NCBI GenBank assembly: GCA_001794055.1
Contig: MGJB01000001.1
Coordinates: 21,659-85,658 of the forward strand
DNA from: Candidatus Yanofskybacteria bacterium RIFCSPHIGHO2_01_FULL_41_26
GTDB taxonomy: Bacteria > Patescibacteria > Paceibacteria > 2-02-FULL-40-12 > GWA2-44-9
Reading direction: 5' to 3'
DNA: 64,000 nucleotides
Under the pieces are notes generated by a model, which did not search any database, was not told the DNA's origin, and saw only the letters and a program-made list of their open reading frames with translations. A program made the position numbers and the translations under genes. Below are positions 48,761-56,432 of the stretch, in pieces (within the stretch, counting starts at the first letter, position 1; the number at the start of each line of letters is the position of its first letter).

Positions 48761-48898
48761 GCCCCCAGCCACATACCCCCGACTCGACCGATAGTTGATT
48801 TGTTCCAGCGACAAATCACTATCTACATGCTCGGCATTTCGAAGAACCAAGCCGAAATGCCTGCGCAAGTTCTCCCTGTGGGTATGTGGACTGGGGGC
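48761..48898 (+). repeat. Palindromic repeat family C, copy 2
   Basis: 138 bp with arms GCCCCCAG..CACATACCC / GGGTATGTGG..CTGGGGGC. The two inner hairpins differ completely from copy 1 but still pair (GATAGT..ATTTG with CAAAT..ACTATC, and GGCATTTCG with CCGAAATGCC). It lies in the 430-nt gap before the 49075 gene. Confidence 0.8.
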
Positions 48899-48922
48899 TC
48901 TTAATTAATTAAGCCAAAGCGA

Positions 48923-49022
48923 AACCCTAATCCGTTAGAGGGACTTACGGAGTTCGGCGGAACGAGTACGAGGCAAAATTCCAGTCAGGAATTTATGCCG
49001 TGCCCGAGAATGGGTTAGGGTT
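48923..49022 (-). repeat. Palindromic repeat family A, copy 2
   Basis: A 100-bp reverse-orientation copy of 916-1015, adjacent to a family C copy just as in the first locus. Internal hairpin AAATTCC / GGAATTT. Confidence 0.8.
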
Positions 49023-49060
49023 GAGCGCAACTTGTGGAATATTAGTTTTTGTTTTTATGT

Positions 49061-49066
49061 TACAAT
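49061..49066 (+). promoter_or_regulatory. -10 box of the 49075 operon, predicted leaderless
   Basis: TACAAT at 49061-49066, with the ATG at 49075, 8 nt later. Confidence 0.5.
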
Positions 49067-49074
49067 AAATACAT

Positions 49075-49479
49075 ATGTCAGAAGCAGGAGTGACAATTGA
49101 ACAGGAAATAGCCCAACTGGAAAAACAGCTTCAGGAAAAGAAGGCTAATTTGGAGCAACAGCCGGAACAAAAAGAATCTCCTCCCGATAAGGAAATATTG
49201 AGAGAGGTTGTCGGCGAGAAGATTCAACAAAATGCTCCCGCATATATTCCCAAACCGGCACCGCAAACTCAGACCGACGATACAGGCTCTATTCCAGCAG
49301 AACTCAAAGACAAGATTCAAGAATTGGTTAATTTGGTTTTTCAGAATAGTTTGGATCAGGGCATTAAACAAGCTATAAAGTCAGACAACCCCGCTTTGAT
49401 CGACGCCTTTCACGATGTATTGGTAGATCAGTTATATGATGCGCTTTTAGAGAGGAAAAAACTTGAATCAGTAAAATAG
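49075..49479 (+). CDS. Small coiled-coil protein upstream of the TraG-like ATPase
   Basis: A 134-residue soluble protein. It has an N-terminal coiled coil (IEQEIAQLEKQLQEKKANLE), a proline-rich linker and a C-terminal helical domain (LKDKIQELVNLVFQNSLDQG). It ends 1 nt before the start of the TraG-like ATPase, and the pair looks like an operon. It probably assists that ATPase, but the role is unknown. Confidence 0.65.
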   Translation: MSEAGVTIEQEIAQLEKQLQEKKANLEQQPEQKESPPDKEILREVVGEKIQQNAPAYIPKPAPQTQTDDTGSIPAELKDKIQELVNLVFQNSLDQGIKQAIKSDNPALIDAFHDVLVDQLYDALLERKKLESVK

Positions 49480-49480
49480 A

Positions 49481-51847
49481 TTGTCAATTTTTATTCTCAC
49501 AATTTATCTTGGGGTTTTGGCGATAATATTTATTGCCGGGTTAGTTTTGCTGGGTTCGGCCAGAACTAAAGGTAGTCTTGCCAGGGCTTTGAACATGTCT
49601 TTATTTTTGATCTCAGTGCCTCGTGAAAGCCCTTCAGCGAGTTTCGGCCAAAATCCTCGATCCGAAAAAGAATTAATCTCGGTAATGGAACAGCTTTATT
49701 CTTCTTTTATCAACATCCACGCTAAGGGTTGGAACAAATTTATATATGGCGAACCGTATATTTCTCTGGAAATGGGAGTGCATCACATCGGCGAGGAGAT
49801 ACATTTTTACATGGCTGTGCCTCGAAGCTATGAGCAGATTTTTGAAAAGCAAGTCAATGGATTTTTTCCGACCGCCCAAGTTGAGAGGATTAAAGATTAC
49901 AACATATTCAATCCGGAGGGGGTTTCTCTGGCTGGATATTTTAAGTTGAAAAGCAATCCAATTTTACCTTTTAAAACTTATCAATCTCTTCAAGCTGATC
50001 CTTTGGGGGAACTTGCTACCGCTCTTTCTAAAATTCAAAAAGAAGGCGAAGGAGCGGCAATACAGATACTTTTGAGGCCTACACATCAAGATAATTTGAG
50101 AAAATTAGCCCAGAAAACTGCTAAAGAAATGCAATCGGGATTTAATTTTTCCAAAGCGTTATCTTTGGCCAAGCATCCGCCCAAAAAACCCAAAGCCGGC
50201 GAGCCGCCAAAAGATTCGCCTAAACCCGTAACACCTTTTGAGGAGGAGATGGTCAAAGCCATTCAATCCAAAGCTTCTAAACCGTTGTTTGACGCTAATA
50301 TAAGACTAGTCGTTTCTGCCGACAATGAAGGCCGCGCCCAGCAATTGTTGAATGATTTATCCGGCGCTTTTGTCCAATTTTCAGCAAATGAAATGAACAG
50401 CCTTCATCTTTCAAAGTTAACCGGAAGATCTCTAGATAAATTATTATTTAATTTTTCTTTTCGTCTTTTTGACAATCATCAATCAACTCTTTTGTCGAGT
50501 GAGGAGGCAACTAGCCTGTTTCATTTCCCGCTAGGCACGACGCTTGCGCCCAGAATTAAATTTCTTAAATCAAAACCTTCGGAGCCTCCGCCGAATTTGC
50601 CCCAGGAAGGAATTGTGCTGGGCAAGAATATTTTCAGAGGAATAGAAAGCCAGATCAAAATGACTAAAAGCGATCGCAGAAGGCATTTTTATCTTCTTGG
50701 ACAAACCGGAACCGGTAAATCAACCTTGATGGAAAATATGATTTATCAGGATATATTAAACGGTGACGGAGTGGCTTTCATCGATCCTCATGGTACTGCT
50801 GTTGAAAGAATACTGGGGTCAATTCCGTCCGAGAGGATGGATGATGTTGTGGTGTTTGATCCGGCCGATGTGGCAAAGCCATTGGGTTTGAATATGCTAG
50901 AATTTGATTCCAATTTTCCCGAACAGAAAACTTTTATTGTCAACGAAATCTTAGGTATTTTCCAGAAATTATTCTTAGCCGAAACAATGGGACCGATGTT
51001 TGATCAATATTTCAGGAATGCGATGCTTCTTTTGATGGATGACGCTGCCAATGAAGTTCCGACGTTGGTTAATATTCCCCGTGTTTTGACAGACGATGCG
51101 TATAGGCGCGATAAATTATCCAGAGAAACAAACCCGATTGTTAAAAATTTCTGGGAGTTAGAAGCCGAAAAGGCCGGAGGCGAAGCGGCTCTTGCCAATA
51201 TGGCCCCATATATTACCTCCAAGATCAACGGTTTTATAGCCAATGAGTTTTTGAGGCCGATCTTGTCCCAAAAGAAAAGCGCTTTCAACTTCAGAGAACT
51301 GATGGATCAAAAGAAAATTTTGTTAGTTAATCTTTCAAAAGGCAGAATAGGCGACATCAATGCCAATTTATTGGGCATGGTTATGGTGGGCAAGATTTTG
51401 ATTGCTGCTTTGTCTCGTGTCAATGCGCCGGAAGAGCAGCGGCCGGATTTCTATTTGTATATTGATGAGTTTCAAAATTTCACGACGGATAGTATTTCTA
51501 CTATTTTGGCTGAAGCACGCAAATATCGGCTGAATCTTATAATTGCAAATCAATTCATCAAACAGTTGGTTGATAAAATTAAAGATGCCGTATTTGGAAA
51601 TGTTGGTTCAATGGCCGTATTCAGGGTTGGTGCCGATGATGCTGAATTCTTAAAAAATCAATTTGAACCGGTTTTTAGTCCGCAAGATCTATTAAATATC
51701 GATAACTTTAATTGCTATGTTAAATTGCTGATAAATAATCAAACAGCTAGGCCATTTAATATAAAAATCGATCCTCCCCCATCTAGCAATCAGGAACTTG
51801 CCGGAAAATTAAAAGAAATATCCCGTCTGAAATATGGCCTTGGGTAA
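49481..51847 (+). CDS. DUF87/TraG-VirD4-like membrane-associated ATPase
   Basis: A 788-residue protein with one N-terminal membrane helix (residues about 2-22), a long middle domain, and a RecA-like motor. Walker A is YLLGQTGTGKSTLMEN (about residue 407), followed by FIDPHGTAVERIL. Walker B is FYLYIDEFQNF near 655, and the AEARKYRLNLIIANQF motif of HerA/VirD4/TraG coupling ATPases follows. CPR genomes commonly encode this protein near type IV pilus or conjugation-like systems; a role in DNA or protein transfer is inferred. The start is a TTG 1 nt after the upstream stop. It overlaps the GtrA gene by 14 nt. Confidence 0.85.
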   Translation: MSIFILTIYLGVLAIIFIAGLVLLGSARTKGSLARALNMSLFLISVPRESPSASFGQNPRSEKELISVMEQLYSSFINIHAKGWNKFIYGEPYISLEMGVHHIGEEIHFYMAVPRSYEQIFEKQVNGFFPTAQVERIKDYNIFNPEGVSLAGYFKLKSNPILPFKTYQSLQADPLGELATALSKIQKEGEGAAIQILLRPTHQDNLRKLAQKTAKEMQSGFNFSKALSLAKHPPKKPKAGEPPKDSPKPVTPFEEEMVKAIQSKASKPLFDANIRLVVSADNEGRAQQLLNDLSGAFVQFSANEMNSLHLSKLTGRSLDKLLFNFSFRLFDNHQSTLLSSEEATSLFHFPLGTTLAPRIKFLKSKPSEPPPNLPQEGIVLGKNIFRGIESQIKMTKSDRRRHFYLLGQTGTGKSTLMENMIYQDILNGDGVAFIDPHGTAVERILGSIPSERMDDVVVFDPADVAKPLGLNMLEFDSNFPEQKTFIVNEILGIFQKLFLAETMGPMFDQYFRNAMLLLMDDAANEVPTLVNIPRVLTDDAYRRDKLSRETNPIVKNFWELEAEKAGGEAALANMAPYITSKINGFIANEFLRPILSQKKSAFNFRELMDQKKILLVNLSKGRIGDINANLLGMVMVGKILIAALSRVNAPEEQRPDFYLYIDEFQNFTTDSISTILAEARKYRLNLIIANQFIKQLVDKIKDAVFGNVGSMAVFRVGADDAEFLKNQFEPVFSPQDLLNIDNFNCYVKLLINNQTARPFNIKIDPPPSSNQELAGKLKEISRLKYGLG

Positions 51848-52463
51848 GTTTTCCAAAAAAGATTTTTATTTCAGTGTCACAACCGGTTTAATTACGGGTT
51901 TTTCAGCGTGGAGGATTTTTGAATACTTAGAGGTTGCTAAGTTTGGCAACTATTCTTTTGCGTGGTTTTTATTGATTGTGCCGGTTTTGTGGATTTTGGG
52001 CGTGAATCTCGGATATTTTCTTGGAAGGTGGCTGGCTTTTTTTAACCAATTCGGAAAGTTTGCAGCCGTCGGTTTTACTAACGCAGCGATTTATTTTAGT
52101 ATTTTAAATATCCTGATACATCTTTCAGGTTTTAATAAGGGAATAGGGTATTCTGTATTTATTGCGATAGCTTTTATTATTGCAACCGGTCATGGTTATT
52201 TTTGGAATAAATTTTGGGTATTTTCAGTTTCATGCAGAGAATCAGACAAGCAAAATATTGACGGGGAATTGGGTAAATTTTTTAGTGTTTACATAATAGC
52301 GGGCTTAATAAACACAGGTATTGCTTCGGGGCTGGTTAATTTAATGGATCCTTTATTCGGACTGACAAATGATCAGTGGGCTAATTTTGGAGGAATTGCC
52401 GGTTCGGCAGTTGCATTGATTGTAAGTTTTATCGGAGTTAAGACGGCGGTGTTCAAAAAATAG
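51834..52463 (+). CDS. GtrA-family membrane protein with N-terminal extension
   Basis: A 209-residue protein. Residues about 1-75 hold two hydrophobic helices not typical of GtrA. From about residue 68 (FNQFGKFAAVGFTNAAIYFS) the four-helix GtrA domain follows, ending TAVFKK. GtrA-type proteins help move undecaprenyl-linked sugars across the membrane for surface glycan decoration. It overlaps the TraG-like gene and may be co-transcribed with it. Confidence 0.8.
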   Translation: MALGKFSKKDFYFSVTTGLITGFSAWRIFEYLEVAKFGNYSFAWFLLIVPVLWILGVNLGYFLGRWLAFFNQFGKFAAVGFTNAAIYFSILNILIHLSGFNKGIGYSVFIAIAFIIATGHGYFWNKFWVFSVSCRESDKQNIDGELGKFFSVYIIAGLINTGIASGLVNLMDPLFGLTNDQWANFGGIAGSAVALIVSFIGVKTAVFKK

Positions 52464-52536
52464 ACGCTTCGTAGAATCTTCGTTGCACCTGTTTTACGGG
52501 TTTTTATTTTTTGAATTTTTGGTATAGAGTATAATT

Positions 52537-53586
52537 ATGTTGTACAGAAAATATCGACCCCAGACGTTTGCTCAAGTGGTTGGGCAGGAGCATGTGGTTA
52601 AGACCCTCAAGGGTGCTTTATCGACTGGCCGGATAGGTCACGCTTATTTGTTTACCGGCCCAAGGGGGACGGGCAAAACGACTCTTGCAAGAATTTTTGC
52701 CAAAGCTTTAAATTGCAAGAAAATAAAAAACGGAGAACCGTGCAACGAATGTGATTCATGTCTTGGTGTCAATCAAGGAAATCTTCTTGACTTGATTGAA
52801 GTAGATGCTGCATCCCAAACTGGTGTTGAGAATATTCGCGAGTTGACCGATTCAACAACTGTTGCCGCCCCAAGTGGTGGATATAAAATTTTTATCATTG
52901 ACGAAGTGCACATGCTTTCCAAGTCGGCCTTCAACGCTCTGCTTAAAACTCTTGAAGAACCACCAAGCCATGTTATTTTTGTTTTAGCCACCACAGAACC
53001 GCATAAAATTCTTCCGACAGTGCTCTCGCGTGTTCAGAGATTTGATTTCAGGCGTCTGACCCCGGGCCAGATTTTTATAAAACTTAAAGAAGTAGCCAAA
53101 TCGGAAAAAATCAATGTGGAAGATGAAGGTTTGAAGGCGATTGCTGTTTCTTCTGACGGCGCGCTTCGTGATGCCGAGGTTTCTCTTTCCAAATTCCGTT
53201 CCCATCAAGACAAAATAACAGTTGACGACGTTAATGACGCCCTCGGCTTGGTTCCTTTCAAATATTACCCCGAATTCATGGGCTATCTTGTTGCCAATGA
53301 TAAAGTTTCAGCCCTCAAGTTTATTCAAAGAATCCACGATTCAGGAGTAGACTTGGAGCATTTTACTAAAGATTTTATTGAATATATCAGAAAAGTAATG
53401 ATGTTGAAGATAAATCCGGCTGTTTTAACGACAGTAGGAGAAGAGCCGGTTCAAAATTGGCAAGTTGATGGAGTTAAACTTATAAAAATGATAAATATTT
53501 TTACCTTGGCCCGGAATGAAATCAAAACCTCGCCGGTAGTTCAATTACCACTCGAATTGGCTGTATTGGAATTGTTGCAACCGTAG
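52537..53586 (+). CDS. dnaX: DNA polymerase III subunit gamma/tau
   Basis: A 349-residue clamp-loader ATPase. Walker A is LFTGPRGTGKTTLARIFA (about residues 37-54). The zinc module CNECDSC is near 69-75, Walker B is IIDEVHMLS near 121, and the sensor is VLSRVQRF. It is shorter than full tau (about 640) and ends soon after domain III, so it corresponds to a gamma-like form without the tau tail. A TATAGA box ends 8 nt before the ATG. It converges on the phosphoribosyltransferase gene. Confidence 0.94.
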   Translation: MLYRKYRPQTFAQVVGQEHVVKTLKGALSTGRIGHAYLFTGPRGTGKTTLARIFAKALNCKKIKNGEPCNECDSCLGVNQGNLLDLIEVDAASQTGVENIRELTDSTTVAAPSGGYKIFIIDEVHMLSKSAFNALLKTLEEPPSHVIFVLATTEPHKILPTVLSRVQRFDFRRLTPGQIFIKLKEVAKSEKINVEDEGLKAIAVSSDGALRDAEVSLSKFRSHQDKITVDDVNDALGLVPFKYYPEFMGYLVANDKVSALKFIQRIHDSGVDLEHFTKDFIEYIRKVMMLKINPAVLTTVGEEPVQNWQVDGVKLIKMINIFTLARNEIKTSPVVQLPLELAVLELLQP

Positions 53587-53606
53587 AGAGTTTTAATTAA
53601 AAAATT

Positions 53607-54062
53607 TTATTTCGTCGGTTTGCGCTTTTCCCAGGGAAAAACCACCCATTCTGTCGTTTCCACGATATGAAAATCGGGCAGAAATTTACATTCGTCTTTG
53701 CTTATCACAAAGACGGCCGTTTTAAGCTCACTGACCTTATATTGTTTGAGAAGTATTTGTGATATTTGTCTTAAAGTTTCTCCGCTTCCGGCTATCTCGT
53801 CTATGAGCAGGACTTTCTTGCCGGTCAGGTCTATGCTTGGCAGGTATGCAATATTAAGATTTCCACGTTTCTGGCCCTTGTATGAATTTGCGGAAACCGT
53901 AACTACGGTATTCATGTCCATGCTTTTGGCCAGCATGCCAAGCGGGATGAGACCGCCTACGGTAATACCCACAAGATAGTCTGGCTTAAAACCGCTAGTT
54001 TTGATTTTATTAATCAGTTCTGCGGTTATTTTATCGACTTCTTTCCAAGATAAATTAGTCAT
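53607..54062 (-). CDS. Phosphoribosyltransferase-family protein
   Basis: A 151-residue type I PRTase-fold enzyme. The PRPP-binding loop is KVLLIDEIAGSGETLRQ (residues about 83-99, acidic pair DE), and PDYLVGITVGGLIPLGMLA is the upstream substrate/pyrophosphate loop. The C-terminal hood (FHIVETTEWVVFPWE) resembles hypoxanthine/xanthine phosphoribosyltransferases, so purine salvage is most likely. The start at 54062 follows an AGTATA-complement -10 (54069-54074) by 6 nt. The longer frame upstream runs through the tRNA gene and is not used. Confidence 0.82.
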   Translation of the reverse strand: MTNLSWKEVDKITAELINKIKTSGFKPDYLVGITVGGLIPLGMLAKSMDMNTVVTVSANSYKGQKRGNLNIAYLPSIDLTGKKVLLIDEIAGSGETLRQISQILLKQYKVSELKTAVFVISKDECKFLPDFHIVETTEWVVFPWEKRKPTK

Positions 54063-54131
54063 AAGGGTAGTATAGCAAACGAATTGAAAATTTAGAAATT
54101 TTATTGTAGAATAATGATAAAATAGCACAAT

Positions 54132-54205
54132 TGCCGGGTCGTCTAATGGTAGGACACAAGGTTTTGGTCCTTGGTATCGGGGTTCGAGTCCCTGCCCGGC
54201 AGCCA
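54132..54205 (+). tRNA. tRNA-Gln (anticodon TTG), CCA encoded
   Basis: Acceptor TGCCGGG / CCCGGCA, D stem GTC / GAC, anticodon stem CAAGG / CCTTG with loop TTTTGGT giving anticodon TTG. T arm CGGGG-TTCGAGT-CCCTG. Discriminator G followed by encoded CCA. All arms fold. Confidence 0.96.
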
Positions 54206-54289
54206 AGGTTGGAAGTATCGAGGTAGACCTAAGAGCCTCGATAGGTTCAACTTACTACGCCGTTACAATGCATACCTGCTGAGTGCAGT

Positions 54290-54333
54290 ATCCAAAACAT
54301 AAAACCGCCAAAAGGCGGTTTTATGTTTTGGAT
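54290..54333. terminator. Perfect 20-bp hairpin between tRNA-Gln and nadD
   Basis: ATCCAAAACATAAAACCGCC pairs with 54314-54333 around an AAAA loop. It can serve as a terminator for both converging strands, although the tail is weak. A second hairpin, TATCGAGG / CCTCGATA, lies at about 54216-54243. Confidence 0.65.
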
Positions 54334-54370
54334 CGATCTGTCAGCAACCTCTCCGTGTATATTTATTGGC

Positions 54371-54970
54371 CTACTTTTTAAAATTGCTATTTATAATATC
54401 TTTTATATATTCAGCTACTCCTTTTGTAAGATAGGGAAGGCCGGAATATCCTTGGGCGATGAGTTTACGGATAAAAGTGCTTGAAATATCCGACCAAACG
54501 ACATCATCTATTATGGTAATGTGAGGGGGCAGTTTATTGGGCAATGGTACCAACGGATTTTTTATAGCAATAAAATCAGCTTCTCGGAATAATTTTTTGC
54601 CATTTATCCACCTTGTTTCAATAACTCCTAAGTTTTCCAAGCCGATAACAAAATGAAAATCATGGTTGGGATATTTTTCTTTCAATAGTTTTAACGTTTC
54701 ATAAGTTACTGTTGGCTTACTCAACCTGAGCTCAAAATCGGAAATAAGTATCGGCATTTTTGGTTTAAGGAATAATTCAGCTATCATTATCTCGAGCATT
54801 TTTACCCGATGTTCTCCGGAAGCAGTAACCGTTTTATCGTGTCTGTCAGCTGATGGCATTACCCATACCTCATCACAAGGGAATAAACGCAATAATGCCT
54901 CAATGACCGAGGCATGGCCTAGATGGGGAGGACTAAACGTTCCGCCATAAAGTGCTATCTGTTTATTCAT
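54371..54970 (-). CDS. nadD: Nicotinate-nucleotide adenylyltransferase NadD
   Basis: A 199-residue nucleotidyltransferase that joins nicotinate mononucleotide and ATP to form NaAD. The HxGH-type motif is in ALYGGTFSPPHLGH (residues 7-20) and the C-terminal ISSTFIRK corresponds to the ISSTxxR motif. A reverse-strand TAATAT box ends 6 nt before the ATG, so it is predicted leaderless. It lies downstream of pncB, separated by a terminator. NadE, the amidating NAD synthetase, is not in the window. Confidence 0.93.
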   Translation of the reverse strand: MNKQIALYGGTFSPPHLGHASVIEALLRLFPCDEVWVMPSADRHDKTVTASGEHRVKMLEIMIAELFLKPKMPILISDFELRLSKPTVTYETLKLLKEKYPNHDFHFVIGLENLGVIETRWINGKKLFREADFIAIKNPLVPLPNKLPPHITIIDDVVWSDISSTFIRKLIAQGYSGLPYLTKGVAEYIKDIINSNFKK

Positions 54971-54997
54971 GATCTGATATTAAAATAAATTTCAGTA

Positions 54998-55021
54998 ATA
55001 AAAAAGGGCGGAAGTCCGCCC
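54998..55021 (-). terminator. Intrinsic terminator of pncB
   Basis: On the minus strand, GGGCGGA / TCCGCCC hairpin followed by TTTTTTATTA. Confidence 0.88.
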
Positions 55022-55027
55022 GTTATG

Positions 55028-56329
55028 TTAGTATGTGCAAGGTTCGAAGTAGGTTTCATCATAATCAAAATATTTTTTATATCTTTCGATGTCTTCCGGC
55101 GTACCCATGGCTTTGGCGATATTATCGCTTAACTTTACTAGACCTCGGCCGTTAACAGATGATGGTTTTACAACCAGTGATAATGGGATTAATCCGATGT
55201 CCGGTCTGGGTTCAAAATCATTGGTTTTGTTTGTACCCCAGCCTTCTGTTGACTTGATTTTGCCTCTACAATAATTTAATGCCTGTATCATTGTTGGAAC
55301 AGTACGGCCATCGCTAAACACTATCATTTTATCTTGTGGATTAACTCCATATCGCTTGTACCATTGAAGCGTCTTTTCCGCATATCTTAGCGGGTCTCCC
55401 GAATCATGGCGAGTGCCCTTCCAGTCTGTTGCTAATTCTGAAGGAGCTGTTTCAAATACGGACCTAGTTCCATAAGTGTCGGTAAGGGCGATCGAGAGCC
55501 CAAAGCCGAATTTTTTCCACCATCCGTCTGTCACTTCATGCTGTGATGCTCTGATAGCATCTCTGTCGCCATTCGAGGTGATATCGGCAAGGCCGGCCGC
55601 GACCATAGAAAGTTCATGAGCCGAAGTTCCAATAGGCATGAGGTTAAGTTTATTGGCCAGATAAACATTTGAGGTACCCTTAAATTGATTTGGCAATTCA
55701 TTAGCCGCTATTTCAACCAACTCTTCTTGATGTCGAGCCGATGCCCTTCGTCTGGTACCGAAATCGCTGTATGTAAGGTTCGGGTATTGTTTAAAAATCT
55801 TAACCTTATCCAAAAATCGGCTTAGACCCGTCATCAAATATCTTGCTCGTTCAGAGGGAGATGTCAGGTGTCTTTTGATCAAGTAGCGAAAGTACAGTTC
55901 ATTGACTATCTCAAGGGCAAAAATCTCCCAGTAAGTAACCGATTTCCAGGGACCAGTGAATTCAAGTTCAAGATCTCCATCGGTCGTTACATTCAGTTTG
56001 TAGGGTGGAAGTTCTATTGTTTTGAGGAATTGGAGATATGGTTCAGAAAGCATCCGATCTCCATATACATCCATGCCTCGGAGATAATATATTTCCGAGT
56101 TCGTAGGTTTTAACTGCATTGCATGATCCAGTTCCATCTCTAGAACTTTAAGAGGAATAACTCTTCCGAGTTTCACGTTCTTTGTTCGGCACTTAAGACG
56201 GAATATGACTGTGGCATTCGCATAGTTTGGGTTACTGAAAATGAAGTCACCCATCGTAAACTTGTAAAAATCAGTATCAAAGAATGATCTGACAACATGT
56301 TCATCCGGAGCAGATAGCTGGTAGGTCAT
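55028..56329 (-). CDS. pncB: Nicotinate phosphoribosyltransferase PncB
   Basis: A 433-residue enzyme that makes nicotinate mononucleotide from nicotinate and PRPP. Family motifs are FFDTDFYKFTMGDFIF at the N-terminus, SDFGTRRRASARHQEE near 190, and the phosphorylated histidine in PIGTSAHELSM near 233. GTRHDSGDP follows near 307. AAGGAG lies a few nt before the ATG, and its promoter is TTGACT, 17 nt, TAGAAT on the minus strand near 56360-56390. It supplies the substrate of NadD just downstream. Confidence 0.95.
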   Translation of the reverse strand: MTYQLSAPDEHVVRSFFDTDFYKFTMGDFIFSNPNYANATVIFRLKCRTKNVKLGRVIPLKVLEMELDHAMQLKPTNSEIYYLRGMDVYGDRMLSEPYLQFLKTIELPPYKLNVTTDGDLELEFTGPWKSVTYWEIFALEIVNELYFRYLIKRHLTSPSERARYLMTGLSRFLDKVKIFKQYPNLTYSDFGTRRRASARHQEELVEIAANELPNQFKGTSNVYLANKLNLMPIGTSAHELSMVAAGLADITSNGDRDAIRASQHEVTDGWWKKFGFGLSIALTDTYGTRSVFETAPSELATDWKGTRHDSGDPLRYAEKTLQWYKRYGVNPQDKMIVFSDGRTVPTMIQALNYCRGKIKSTEGWGTNKTNDFEPRPDIGLIPLSLVVKPSSVNGRGLVKLSDNIAKAMGTPEDIERYKKYFDYDETYFEPCTY

Positions 56330-56360
56330 TAGAACTCCTTAGTTTTGTTGGTAACGAACT

Positions 56361-56391
56361 TGACAATATTCTAACGTATTTCGTAATTTTA
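56361..56391 (-). promoter_or_regulatory. Promoter of pncB
   Basis: On the minus strand, TTGACT, a 17-nt spacer, and TAGAAT, with a leader of about 30 nt carrying AAGGAG. It lies just downstream of the terminator of the fusion gene. Confidence 0.55.
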
Positions 56392-56399
56392 GTCAAATA

Positions 56400-56425
56400 A
56401 AGGCCGATCACAGATCGGCCTTGTT
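56400..56425 (-). terminator. Terminator of the deoxyribosyltransferase-Nudix gene
   Basis: GGCCGATC / GATCGGCC hairpin with an ACA loop. The minus strand continues TTTATTTG. Confidence 0.8.
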
Positions 56426-56432
56426 GCAGTTT

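Noticed and set aside
54063..54206. N-terminal extension of the phosphoribosyltransferase through the tRNA gene
   Set aside because: A frame through tRNA-Gln is not plausible, and a -10 box sits 6 nt before the internal ATG at 54062.
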